This document shows, in pieces, positions 11,301-16,851 of a DNA stretch of 57,063 bases. The first letter of the stretch is position 1; every line of letters starts with the position of its first letter. Under the pieces are notes generated by a model. It did not search any database. It was not told where the DNA came from and saw only the letters and a list, made by a program, of their open reading frames with translations. Position numbers and translations under genes: made by a program. The stretch is taken from NCBI GenBank assembly GCA_944362765.1, contig CALVTP010000001.1:69395-126457 (forward strand). The letters run 5' to 3'. Origin of the DNA: an uncultured Clostridia bacterium. GTDB lineage: Bacteria > Bacillota > Clostridia > Christensenellales > DTU072.

Positions 11301-11430
11301 GTGTGTTGACAAAATCGTCAATCTTCCTGTTGAAATCGAAAACGCTGAAAAACGCCGTAAAAGCTATCAGCAACACCGCGGATAAAATCAAAGCCGCACC
11401 CGCTATCGCCGCTCTTTTTGCCTTTTTCAT
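2383..11430 (-). CDS. Giant MBG/YDG-repeat surface protein, membrane-tethered
   Basis: 3015 residues. The N-terminus has a signal or anchor segment (about residues 8-30). A low-complexity Pro/Asp/Glu stretch follows (about 45-80), then lectin- or Ig-like beta domains. From about residue 500 onward, 20 or so repeats of about 80-100 residues carry MBG/YDG-type motifs such as KVYDGT, KTYDGS, TKVYGEADP, SVYGDAE and TVYGDPLKE, each followed by an N-P-N-Y-x-[IV] type strand. The last 28 residues are a hydrophobic segment and a KKKA tail, so the protein is probably fixed in the membrane by its C-terminus with no LPXTG signal. MBG domains are common in bacterial adhesins; adhesion or matrix binding is an inference. 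A ribosome site (GGGAGGA) and promoter support the start. Base composition matches the neighbours. Surface-protein call is strong; the ligand is unknown. Confidence 0.88.
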   Translation of the reverse strand: MKKAKRAAIAGAALILSAVLLIAFTAFFSVFDFNRKIDDFVNTLPGNESDAPLPDEPETTLPGDSDIPDAPDNPSVTPEPGAAEAANATVTSFNSWTRVDSTEHKKWRVGGGWEDFSKSGSITVSISGVPNINLALQQRAVSVQFRMNIVENGCNKTFTLHIDGYSNGTGNSGSLTTGEGYVSSSNFNYSGYVSIYGKTFKPGRVNNLDVICNKKDTAAPTFSLSNGSYTNTKSLTISDSSAGINSIKYTYGNSGTQSTFGTYTDATNEVTFDFPNGEGKYVITATDNLGNSSATTIYYYNISAALKAYCNGTLTNSSDNKSVSTSGGTITTTNAVTGLNPTNKITYKVTINPGYVFLGLVYESVSNLSEPYAIADGGSYTIQINDRVATGGTTHVITGYFLQIGISPPSDLTYNRSTKPATVTVDPGNLTSTLNTAPDKVDEIVNKLFPGGKANMNYFSLSYSGTTAGGSSWSNVPKYAGTYTPTVTCTYSNTIIGTYTGSAYKISPMTVYIGAVLDTTSKTYDGSKVVNASAFGIYEDARLTKTYGYDSLSYSGSSTITLNSPNAGTPGFELTSPGNLKLKADNNDILKSYDAEVVTDKADGGISSYKVEKRKVNIDAMAIVIKTGADTAADFTGKVYDGTKALGTDVTAFVYTSDAVTEFAATDYPEGTIGVGIKLGNLVGSDLLSAAFRSAAETVYFTEPAFNGSDVQTTTINSLSFNVNATNYLKGKYNADSVSLKIEELGIDASFGLAGSLTYDGSTEVSTKELTAQLNGVLSADNGEVSLSGYKGTLSDGNAGSGRTITVKGYSLTGKKAGNYKLNNAAYEITGVEIDKRTVTITPSYKETTKVYDGTTDAKEDYVSFAYENAVQGDADADNGKGTIIVSFTVRYSDKNAGSRDIIIEIVPHDNYDIAQTTYTVAATISAKPLNAEGIKLGLDNVTYTYTGETFTPSLDTHTDVLGDDSYTLLEGTDYTVNVTSGTDAGQYSVTVTGKGNYSETVRLDYTIEKSDFNVDLGKEAAITLDYGVSLGTVDYYFNDINVTNNAAKADGSKQKLNGSYKFEYGAKIYNTKGLTDYYKAGSHTIKVVFTVSDSERKNFNDAEQAVEVTLNVKKADATVTVDSKTYYYAGVYDFDFGADYKNGWGTGYSVTGIHEGDEANFSGLSFGFADSAGFRAANATRNAVGTYERAITLTGYTTENYNVKIVPGNVTINALPVTLTPVTGQSKYYGAADPESYSYTLTTSQMTIQGYTLNGEGEIGGELQRTKGESAGQYLFLTDELSSDVYALNIINDASLYFTINKLIIEVIPGNFERYFGQEHVALSLENGLTFSAKVLDADGTVVTDVKQEGNALVSALGGKNTLTITFNTDAIESSPAGNYKIAITNIYSTDVNKVNNFTFVYDAAGSYTIKALPVTVTANAVSKQYADSDPTSGYFSAEVNDGIEVRDNFNLYSELKGNLQRAAGEKPGSYAWNRGTLTPEANPDFELNYDLDTNSFTITRREIVLQVQNIPSIVYSEPIPDIFGEDGSGDGVNSSEWSLAAGNTYYASDFDVSAYPTYQFIVEGGLKITGFSLDEKGRLPAGSYDLAADDVLSRYLEENSDLPYRVTEITGLEDAFTVETIKAIVYLDSSKLPTFTFGTKLEDINAKLREIYLIRNNLSESVMYDKSDFEGAPVLKCDDNTVYPTVGEYVIDISGMRHSGGSIELTVLGGQSVIVTTKQLTVKNARGSHEYAGNDATDSEIFYEIEGEVGDFKVTGKLTRNGSSSNATTKQMNVGQYNILLGELTTQKYPNYTFRFDKTYYYEITRRPITVVPIAASSVYGDAEKSITYVTYYKYGEEGQKPGLVGSESLGGKLSREGYGIKADAGSYEIVRGTLNNPSAQGYNNNYEVSVASGVYYTIERKNVTVYASAASTVFGIAKYDEEATDKLLNITYSSAGGFNVSLLDGHADIEGARYSEHNHVLLPGSYKITQGTMTNDNNPNYNINFVTQTDYVVTKAAVDYYLYSGYYTYGEFEYTGEIDKSDSDVYVTNLVASGEGNAYYGDFTQDIGVFLTGADAGMLEVNNYPYYYEMNGESYYHGDSFETDYYIVTIGGNGNGVEIGVKQLTLQVSLDETELTSGTINSFTYNAFPRAIDIEYSGIVGKDDIGATEYAEIGLGGSSVDEIFAVGSYKLAVYVVIENPNYYIGVSAGSPKVFDIEITKAEIAVSASTLPVELLTKVYGEADPVFAASQAGEGEETVEFSFIREEGENVGRYAFTSVVLEAEFAANYSAVITESDTVFTVTAYESAVNPSELLETLTKVYGEEDPDFSATVDGVNGEQLRVVFERDAGEDVGTYLINGVSTENENYSVSLSGSETAFEITKKDATVIAVDASEVYDGSDFSVNTPELTFITEGFIGDDEPTAGALGIESGAKNVGSYGIVATEEFVNDNYNVAFVGATFTVTRRPVRVESSAKSGVEFFFDPAVECFPAADYFTYTVYNKVEGEELAGFPGDLPMQAGYGIPIPQGSLTNDNNPNYDIDYVAGTVDIDKITLLVTPEETSSVYGDADAYIPYEVVREDGIELPEGFSLNGALSYEKLARGTFADVGPYRVTLGTLESLNPDYIIEFSANSENVRYTVTPRTITLDIQDATTVYGDPLKELTMVIGGMGLAEGDNLVVTLQKSDPDNKNVGEYEIYLKEGYAQDNPNYEITVTDGKYSVTPRPVSVRLYDQHAEWRADGNYTVLQNAWEIVEGSVIEGDSLGITIYSDIGIRKQKYPLYADWSNDNYELTFNDDATFEVMKFNASISVPSLSFEFIYNGGAFHIEASVNSGADVIFSWEMDGKLFHTNSFTDVGRYTVTLSAGETEDYYAPENVVVSLVIKRENLVSNESGIDIIVDNENGFNPETVLEVEKMDKNDKDLNDVISSNETIVRAFNITTNGDSDEPTSITVKVPEALKDLETVKVLVKQDGVYSVRLVGVENGYITIDSADTVSAFAFVKEEPETNYLMIILIGGAALIIVVSLTVYLLKKKA

Positions 11431-11550
11431 ATTCGTCCTCCCATATACCTCGCGACGTGTGCGCCAACATAGGCGCGCGCGTAACGAAACTTATAAAAAT
11501 CTTTTTTTCGGGGTTTTGAAATTCTCGAACAGTCAAACTTCCCCGTAACC

Positions 11551-11578
11551 ATTATAAAATAAATAATGCTTTCGTCAA
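11551..11578 (-). promoter_or_regulatory. Promoter for the MBG-repeat gene
   Basis: Minus strand: -35 TTGACG (11578-11573), 16 bp spacer, -10 TATAAT (11556-11551). This leaves a leader of about 115 bases before the start at 11430. The gap 11431-11765 holds only this promoter and the terminator of the next gene. Confidence 0.7.
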
Positions 11579-11662
11579 GGGGTATCTTTAAAATATTTAC
11601 TATATTTTATTTAATATCTGTTATTACGGCAGTCGGGGACAAGCCGATACTCATACAAATAT

Positions 11663-11733
11663 AAAAAAAGAAGCGTACCCCGGATATGATCGCCGCACGT
11701 TAAGTTGTATTTCGTGCGGCGTCGGGATACGCG
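11663..11733 (-). terminator. Rho-independent terminator of the zinc-ribbon gene
   Basis: Two stacked stems: GCCGCACG / CGTGCGGC (11692-11699 / 11713-11720) and an outer GCGTACCC / GGGATACGC (about 11673-11680 / 11724-11732). Reading leftward, a run of seven Ts follows (11669-11663). Confidence 0.7.
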
Positions 11734-11765
11734 TTTTTTCGGAGCTTTAAATCTTATTTGTTTCT

Positions 11766-12356
11766 TTATTGCACGGAAAAATTACAGCAATCGCATTTAC
11801 TGCACTTTTTCGGCGGTTTGTCGCTTTTTACTACTTGTCCGCACTCGGCGCATTTATATTTTTTCATCTGTGCCGATTCGGCTCCCGAAACGCCGTTATA
11901 AGAAGCCTTAGAAGAGGAATTAGCTGCTCCGGATGCTGCTCTTGCCGATGCTCCGGAACTTGCTTCGGCGGAGTTTTTGCAGGCTTTTGAGGAGGAAGCT
12001 TCGGCGGAGTTTTTGCAGGCTTTTGCGGAGGAAGCTTCGGCGGAATTTTTACAGGCTTTTGTGTCCGAGGCTTCCGAACAATTTTTCACGGAGTTTTTCA
12101 TCGAACTTTCTTTTGCTGCTTGGGTAGAGGATACTTCGGCGGAAGCGGACTTCATGGAGCTTGCTTTCGAGCTACGGGCGGAATTTCCGGTTGCATTCGT
12201 CTTTGCTCCCGAAGAAGTGCGGGCGTTTGCCGCCTCTGTCGATTTTTCAGCCGCAGATTCGACGGAGTTTGCGCGGCGGTTCGATTGGTTCTTGATTTCT
12301 TTTTCGGTGCGGGCGCATTTGTCGGGGCTGCCGCAGCCTTTTACGGAATCAGTCAT
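11766..12356 (-). CDS. Zinc-ribbon (rubredoxin-like) protein with long Ala/Ser/Lys linker and Cys repeats
   Basis: 196 residues. The C-terminus (about 166-196) is a single metal knuckle: KYKCAECGQ then KKCSKCDCC, i.e. C-x2-C-x11-C-x2-C, like the small rubredoxin-like ribbons that hold Zn or Fe. Everything before it is low-complexity and basic (Ala, Ser, Lys, Asn), resembling a histone-H1-like tail, and contains three near-identical units of SS-x-KACKNSAEA, each with one cysteine. No signal peptide is seen, so it is probably cytoplasmic. The start has GGGAGG seven bases upstream. The opposite strand is also open here, but only this strand has the ribosome site, the ribbon and a terminator. Function unknown; nucleic-acid binding or redox buffering are guesses. 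Confidence 0.7.
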   Translation of the reverse strand: MTDSVKGCGSPDKCARTEKEIKNQSNRRANSVESAAEKSTEAANARTSSGAKTNATGNSARSSKASSMKSASAEVSSTQAAKESSMKNSVKNCSEASDTKACKNSAEASSAKACKNSAEASSSKACKNSAEASSGASARAASGAANSSSKASYNGVSGAESAQMKKYKCAECGQVVKSDKPPKKCSKCDCCNFSVQ

Positions 12357-12583
12357 GTTTTTACCTCCCGGTATTTTGATAGACTTAGTTTGCCCCGTTC
12401 CGATTTGTTTTATACTCGGGCTGATTTCGTCTGCGGGTTTTTCGGAGCGCTCGTTTTATTGCGGCTTAAATGGTGCCCGCGTGCCCACAGGAAAAAATTA
12501 TTTAATCTGTTCGGATCCGGATTTTGGTTAATTCCTTTCGTCGTCGGCACTTAGACTCGGTTAATCATGACGACAATCGGAAA

Positions 12584-13954
12584 TCAGCAGGCAGTAAGAG
12601 ATAGCGCTTCCCGTATGACGGCTTCCGACCCGCGTCCCAGCGACTTCGACATTTTTAAGATTGCTTCGTCTGTCGTCAGCGGCGGCACAGCCGTCAGTGA
12701 GCGAATGGCACGCAAGACCTTCTTTTCGCCGAAGGTTCCGATGAGTGTATCCATTGCCAAAGCCGTGCCCGCGCGAACGACGGCGTTGTACTCCGGAATC
12801 GTCGTGAAGCTCTCCGCGGCTGAAAACGGGAAGCGCGTATAGTTCGGATTGTAACCGCGCAGGAACTCCGTGACCGATTGTACCAACTTTTCGTCCTCCC
12901 GAAGCCTTTCCGAGTATTCGTCGCTTCCGCTTAGCCTGTACACCGATAAAAAGTAGGGAAGCCCCTCCGAGACCCACATGGCGTCCGAAGTTTGCGAAGT
13001 GCCGTAAAAATAAGTGCGTGCAACTCCTTCGGCAGCAGCATTTATAAGGCGTTCCCCGAAAAGTTCATCGCTTATCATCACCACCGATCCTTTCGTCATG
13101 AAGTCCGCCCCGAGCGGCGTCGAGATAACCTTAATGTGCGTCGGAGCCGAATCGGTCGCGGCGGCGTACGACGAAGAAAATTCATGAAGATACGGAAACA
13201 GTTTTTCGTTGTCGGTAACAACGTTACCGTCTACAAAAAAGGGTTTTTCCGTAGCTATCGCACCCGGAGAGTAACTTGAACCCCGGCACTCGGTAACTTT
13301 CTGCAACTCCTCTTCCCGAGTGTCTGTTACCTCTAAATCAGTAGCTATAGAAACCGAAACAGGCGTATAATATGTCATTTTATATTCGGAACGGTTCAAT
13401 CCGAATTCGTTTGAAAAATAGTTGAATTCATAAGAAAGGAATTCCTTGCCGTCGAACGGCGCAAGCGTCGGGTAGCAATCAAACAACCTTACCGAGCCGT
13501 CGCTTCTGCCGTAAACCGACTCCGACTCTGCAACCAAAGAAGTGTAGCCGAAATTAATCGTAACTTCACCTTGTGCGACGGGTTCGGGCAGCGCGACCGT
13601 GATCTCGCGCCCGCTGCGTTCCATTTTAGCCGCCATTCCGTTGACCGATACGCCGCCGAATTCCGTTTCGCCCCCCTTGAACCGTTTCTTTTGCGAAGAC
13701 GTGTACGCCGACTTGTCGCTCTCTTCATAAAGGAGTGAATTCATTACGAAAGTGACGCTTGAAATTGCCTCGGCAACGTCTATATTCATTGTGACATTTT
13801 CGGTAACATAGATACGGCTTAAATCGGTTTCCAATGAAGTTTTTATGTCGTAAGCAGCCAAAATACCTGTATGCTCTTCGTTTTTTGTGCACGAGATCGA
13901 TAGGATGGCGACCGCGCACGCTGCAAATATAGCGAATAAAAACTTGGTTTTCAT
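12584..13954 (-). CDS. Lipoprotein resembling an M1 aminopeptidase without its zinc site
   Basis: 456 residues from the ATG at 13954. The first 22 residues form a lipoprotein-type signal ending LSISC, so the protein should be lipid-anchored outside the membrane. The first half is beta-rich, like the M1 N-terminal saddle domain. Around residues 304-330, AAAEGVARTYFYG...MWVSEGLPYFL lines up with the M1 core H-E-x2-H-x18-E and its W-x-x-E-G element: the W-x-x-E-G half is kept, but both histidines of HEXXH are replaced. I infer a catalytically dead or repurposed gluzincin. The long in-frame extension upstream of 13954 is AT-rich and unlike protein. No ribosome site is visible; a weak promoter (TTGTTA, 17 bp, TAATAA) ends almost at the start codon. 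Confidence 0.65.
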   Translation of the reverse strand: MKTKFLFAIFAACAVAILSISCTKNEEHTGILAAYDIKTSLETDLSRIYVTENVTMNIDVAEAISSVTFVMNSLLYEESDKSAYTSSQKKRFKGGETEFGGVSVNGMAAKMERSGREITVALPEPVAQGEVTINFGYTSLVAESESVYGRSDGSVRLFDCYPTLAPFDGKEFLSYEFNYFSNEFGLNRSEYKMTYYTPVSVSIATDLEVTDTREEELQKVTECRGSSYSPGAIATEKPFFVDGNVVTDNEKLFPYLHEFSSSYAAATDSAPTHIKVISTPLGADFMTKGSVVMISDELFGERLINAAAEGVARTYFYGTSQTSDAMWVSEGLPYFLSVYRLSGSDEYSERLREDEKLVQSVTEFLRGYNPNYTRFPFSAAESFTTIPEYNAVVRAGTALAMDTLIGTFGEKKVLRAIRSLTAVPPLTTDEAILKMSKSLGRGSEAVIREALSLTAC

Positions 13955-14461
13955 GAAAAATCTTATTACATTGAAGGAGAAAAAATAACAAATTTCGGAA
14001 AAAATCAGCTTTGAGAATATACATAACAAAGATTTAATGCGGTGATATCCTGTATTTAAGAATAGAGCGAAAACCTTTAACTTCCGAAAAATCGCTTTAA
14101 AATAAGACCATTTATAAAACTTAAAGAAACCGTAGATTATTTTCCGTGAACGGCTGCTTTTATAAAGCCTGTTTTTGGTGCGTGATATGTAGATTAGTAT
14201 CGAGTCCGGCAATTAAAACAAGAAAAAAATATATCTTTTCCTTTCGCTGAGAATGCGTGCGTTTCCGCAAACAGGAATTTTTCTGCATAAAAATATACGT
14301 TAAGTATGAATACAAAATGAATAATATTCTATATTTCGGATACAAAGTGACAACATTTACTAAAAATTTCTTTCTTGCGCCAAAAATCTGAACTTGCAAT
14401 TTTGTGACAACGGGTCTATAATCAAAGCATAACAAAGCTCATAATTTTCCCCCTTATCATA

Positions 14462-14500
14462 GCTAAAGAGGGTCAACGCCTGGCGTTGACCCTCTTTAGC
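14462..14500. repeat. Perfect 39 bp palindrome (19 bp arms, 1 bp centre)
   Basis: GCTAAAGAGGGTCAACGCC (14462-14480), T, then its exact reverse complement (14482-14500). There is no T-run after it on either strand, so it is not a standard terminator. It could be a protein-binding dyad, a processed hairpin or a remnant of a small mobile element. Confidence 0.75.
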
Positions 14501-14940
14501 GTCTTGCCGTGTTAATGAGTTTTTTGATTTCCTCTCCGTTTTTCTGCCGCCGACAGAATTGTCCTAAGGATTAAAATACCGCGTCGCTTGTCGGATTTTT
14601 TGAAATTATGAAAATCGACTTCAGTAGATGAACTGTCTTTTTGTTGATCTCTTTCGAAGCATTCGGTTTCAGTCTGGCATCAATCGTCATCGCTTTCACC
14701 GGCGCCGAGATGTCAATCGGCACGGTAAAAAAATGGTATATTAAATATTGAAAGTTATTCCGAAAAAATGGAAGCAACTCCGATTTTTGCGTTGTATAAT
14801 TTTTGCTTCCCGTATTCGGCGTGCGAAATGCGTCTTCCGGGAATCGGGCGTCCCAATATAAATTTAAACGATGAGATGTTTGTCGATTTCTTCCCGACAT
14901 CAACAGCCGTGTTGATTTTTCGTTACCGGATAATAATTTA

Positions 14941-14970
14941 TTGCCAAAAGCCGCTCGGTTGGGCTATACT
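14941..14970 (+). promoter_or_regulatory. Promoter of trxB, predicted leaderless
   Basis: -35 TTGCCA (14941-14946), 18 bp spacer, -10 TATACT (14965-14970). The start codon is at 14977, exactly six bases after the -10, so transcription should begin at or next to the A of ATG. No ribosome site exists in this stretch. Confidence 0.65.
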
Positions 14971-14976
14971 TAATAT

Positions 14977-15852
14977 ATGGAATGCAATACTTTGATAATA
15001 GGAGCGGGTCCTGCGGGGCTGACTGCCGCTATATATTCGGCAAGAGCGGGTAAAAAGACCGTGGTTTTAGCCGGCGCTGCGCCCGGCGGACAAGCCCTGG
15101 AAACCTTCGAAATCGAAAATTACCCGGGGTTTAAGTCCGTCGACGGAGTCACTTTAATGGCGTCAATGACCGAACAAGCCTCCGCGGCAGGAGCCGAAAT
15201 TTTATATGAGAGGGCGGTTAAAGCCGATCTTTCACTTAAATCCGTATCCACAGATACTGAAAAGATTATAAAAGCTGAAAAAATCATTATTGCCACCGGG
15301 GCGAAACACCGCAAACTCTCACTTCCCGGAGAAGAGAACTTTATCGGGAAAGGGGTCAGCTTTTGCGCCGTTTGCGACGGAGGCTTTTTCCGTAAAAAGC
15401 ATGTTGCGGTGGTAGGGGGCGGCGACTCGGCACTGACTGAGGCGCTGTATCTTTCCGGCATTTGCGATTCCGTCACGCTCATTCACCGCAGGGAGGAGTA
15501 CCGCGCCGCAAAGGCGTTGGCGGACAAAGTTTTATCAGAACCCAAGATAAGACGAGTCACCGGAAACGTAACCAAGCTTATCGGTAAAGACAGACTTGAA
15601 AGAATCGAAGTGCTGTCAGCCTCGGGCGACGTTTCTTCAATAGATATCTCGGGATTGTTCGTGGCGATAGGCACCGACCCCGATACGCAATTGGTGGCAG
15701 GGCAGCTTGAACTCGACGAAGGCGGATATATCGTAACCGACGCGCTTATGGAAACTTCCGTCAAAGGGGTGTTTGCGGCAGGGGACGTAAGAGCGACTCC
15801 GCTACGGCAAATAGTCACCGCGTGTGCCGACGGCGCTATTGCCGCTAAGTAG
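14977..15852 (+). CDS. trxB: Thioredoxin reductase-like flavoprotein
   Basis: 291 residues. The FAD-binding motif GAGPAGLTAAIYSARAG is at about residues 9-25, the redox-active CAVC at about 131-134, and the NAD(P)H-binding GGGDSALTEALYLS at about 147-160. The closing FAD motif GVFAAGDVRATPLRQIVTACADGA is near the C-terminus. It should reduce thioredoxin with NADPH or NADH in the cytoplasm. The usual length is 305-315; here the protein stops right after ADGAIAAK, so the final helix is missing or very short. Canonical TrxB has CAT/VC, so CAVC is normal. The upstream promoter predicts a leaderless mRNA. No thioredoxin gene lies next to it. Confidence 0.88.
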   Translation: MECNTLIIGAGPAGLTAAIYSARAGKKTVVLAGAAPGGQALETFEIENYPGFKSVDGVTLMASMTEQASAAGAEILYERAVKADLSLKSVSTDTEKIIKAEKIIIATGAKHRKLSLPGEENFIGKGVSFCAVCDGGFFRKKHVAVVGGGDSALTEALYLSGICDSVTLIHRREEYRAAKALADKVLSEPKIRRVTGNVTKLIGKDRLERIEVLSASGDVSSIDISGLFVAIGTDPDTQLVAGQLELDEGGYIVTDALMETSVKGVFAAGDVRATPLRQIVTACADGAIAAK

Positions 15853-15949
15853 CCCCAGCCTCCTTTTCGCCATGAAGGAAAAGCCGTATTCCCGGGGCGG
15901 GATTTTAATTCCGTTTTTTGGACGGCGTCAATTTGCTGTCTTCGGGCGG

Positions 15950-16792
15950 TCAATTCGTTGTCTTCGAAACCAGCTCCGCAAGTTTACCCGCTTTTCTTGC
16001 GTTTTCAAGAAGCTTCTCGGTAACTACGGTGCCTGCCACAACGACAAAGGAGCGCCGGATGTCCGTCAGTTCCTTCGTCGTGCGCTTCCCGATGAGCCCG
16101 GAGTACTCGCGAGGGAAAGTTTCGGCAAAACGACCTTCGGTGCGGGTGATAGGCGAGACCGGATTATCGCCGGAATTAGCGCCGTAAAAACCGTTACCGG
16201 CATACGCTTTTTCGTCGGAGTCCGGAGTAACGATTTCGATTCTGGCACCTTCATCGCCTCCTGATCCGACCTTGTTTTCGCTCGCCTCAGACATGTCGGC
16301 GTCAGGGAAAACGGTTTCTCCTGTGGGGGAGCTTTCCCGGTTGTCTGCTCCCTCTATTTTCCGGATAGCCGCGCTGCCTCCCGCCCCGAGAGCAGCTCCG
16401 ATTAATCTTTTCATCAACACCACGAATTCTCCGGAGGCTCCCGCTACGCGCTTTACCGAAATTCCGCCCGCGTCGGTAATGAGCGTTTTCCTTCCCGATT
16501 TAAGTTCGATGTCAAGAAGTTTACCGATGAATTTTCCTTTCGCGGAGTAAATCTCCGCCCCCGGCGAAAACATATGCCCGTTTAATACGAATGCCTCTTT
16601 CCGCATATGTGCGGCAATCAATATGCTCTCCCCGATGACAATTTCTTCCCAAGGTATGAACATATGTTTATCGGTATATATGGCTCTCAAAACATATGTT
16701 TCGGGATCCAAAACTACACCTTTTACAAATCCGGCGAACTCCGCACGATCCCGGGTCAGCACCTTTTTTCCGAAAAAAGAACTTAAAAGCAT
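15950..16792 (-). CDS. PRC-barrel domain protein
   Basis: 280 residues. The N-terminal 85 or so residues (RAEFAGFVKGVVLDPETYVLRAI, then FIPWEEIVIGESILI) and a second stretch (AEIYSAKGKFIGKLLDIELKSG) look like two PRC-barrel units, small beta-barrels found in ribosome-maturation (RimM) and photosynthetic reaction-centre H proteins and in many sporulation or envelope proteins of Firmicutes. A Gly/Ser/Asp-rich linker follows. A short C-terminal piece (SFVVVAGTVVTEKLLENARKAGK) could be a helix that oligomerises or inserts. No signal peptide. The GAGGAGAAT ribosome site fixes the start. It is divergent from the acyl-CoA synthetase across only 59 bp, so their promoters overlap. Confidence 0.7.
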   Translation of the reverse strand: MLLSSFFGKKVLTRDRAEFAGFVKGVVLDPETYVLRAIYTDKHMFIPWEEIVIGESILIAAHMRKEAFVLNGHMFSPGAEIYSAKGKFIGKLLDIELKSGRKTLITDAGGISVKRVAGASGEFVVLMKRLIGAALGAGGSAAIRKIEGADNRESSPTGETVFPDADMSEASENKVGSGGDEGARIEIVTPDSDEKAYAGNGFYGANSGDNPVSPITRTEGRFAETFPREYSGLIGKRTTKELTDIRRSFVVVAGTVVTEKLLENARKAGKLAELVSKTTN

Positions 16793-16816
16793 ATTCTCCT
16801 CACTTCATATAAACAA

Positions 16817-16845
16817 TTGCAAATTTTATTAAAACATTGTATTAT
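16817..16845 (+). promoter_or_regulatory. Promoter of the acyl-CoA-synthetase-like gene, predicted leaderless
   Basis: -35 TTGCAA (16817-16822), 17 bp spacer, -10 TATTAT (16840-16845), then six bases and ATG at 16852. There is no ribosome site before this ATG. Confidence 0.65.
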
Positions 16846-16851
16846 TTATAT

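Larger units (their letters stand above)
13955..14976. other. Gene-free stretch (1.0 kb) with one long palindrome
   Basis: AT-rich. No convincing coding region on either strand. It holds the 39 bp palindrome at 14462-14500 and, at its right end, the trxB promoter. A 110-codon open frame on the minus strand (14571-14903) lacks a ribosome site and recognisable motifs and is not called. Confidence 0.5.

Noticed and set aside
11977-12531. 184-codon plus-strand frame with FLQAF/AEEAS repeats opposite the zinc-ribbon gene
   Set aside because: No ribosome site or promoter. The minus strand has a good ribosome site, a C-x2-C...C-x2-C ribbon and a terminator, so the plus frame is a by-product of the 36 bp repeats.
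13955-14212. N-terminal extension of the M1-like lipoprotein by 86 codons
   Set aside because: The extension is Phe/Lys/Ile-rich, AT-rich and would bury the lipoprotein signal. The signal peptide makes MKTKFLFAIF the natural start.
14462-14500. Palindrome as a rho-independent terminator
   Set aside because: No T-run on either strand and no gene ends within several hundred bases.
14571-14903. 110-codon minus-strand frame in the gene-free gap
   Set aside because: No ribosome site, no recognisable motif, and composition similar to the surrounding non-coding DNA.
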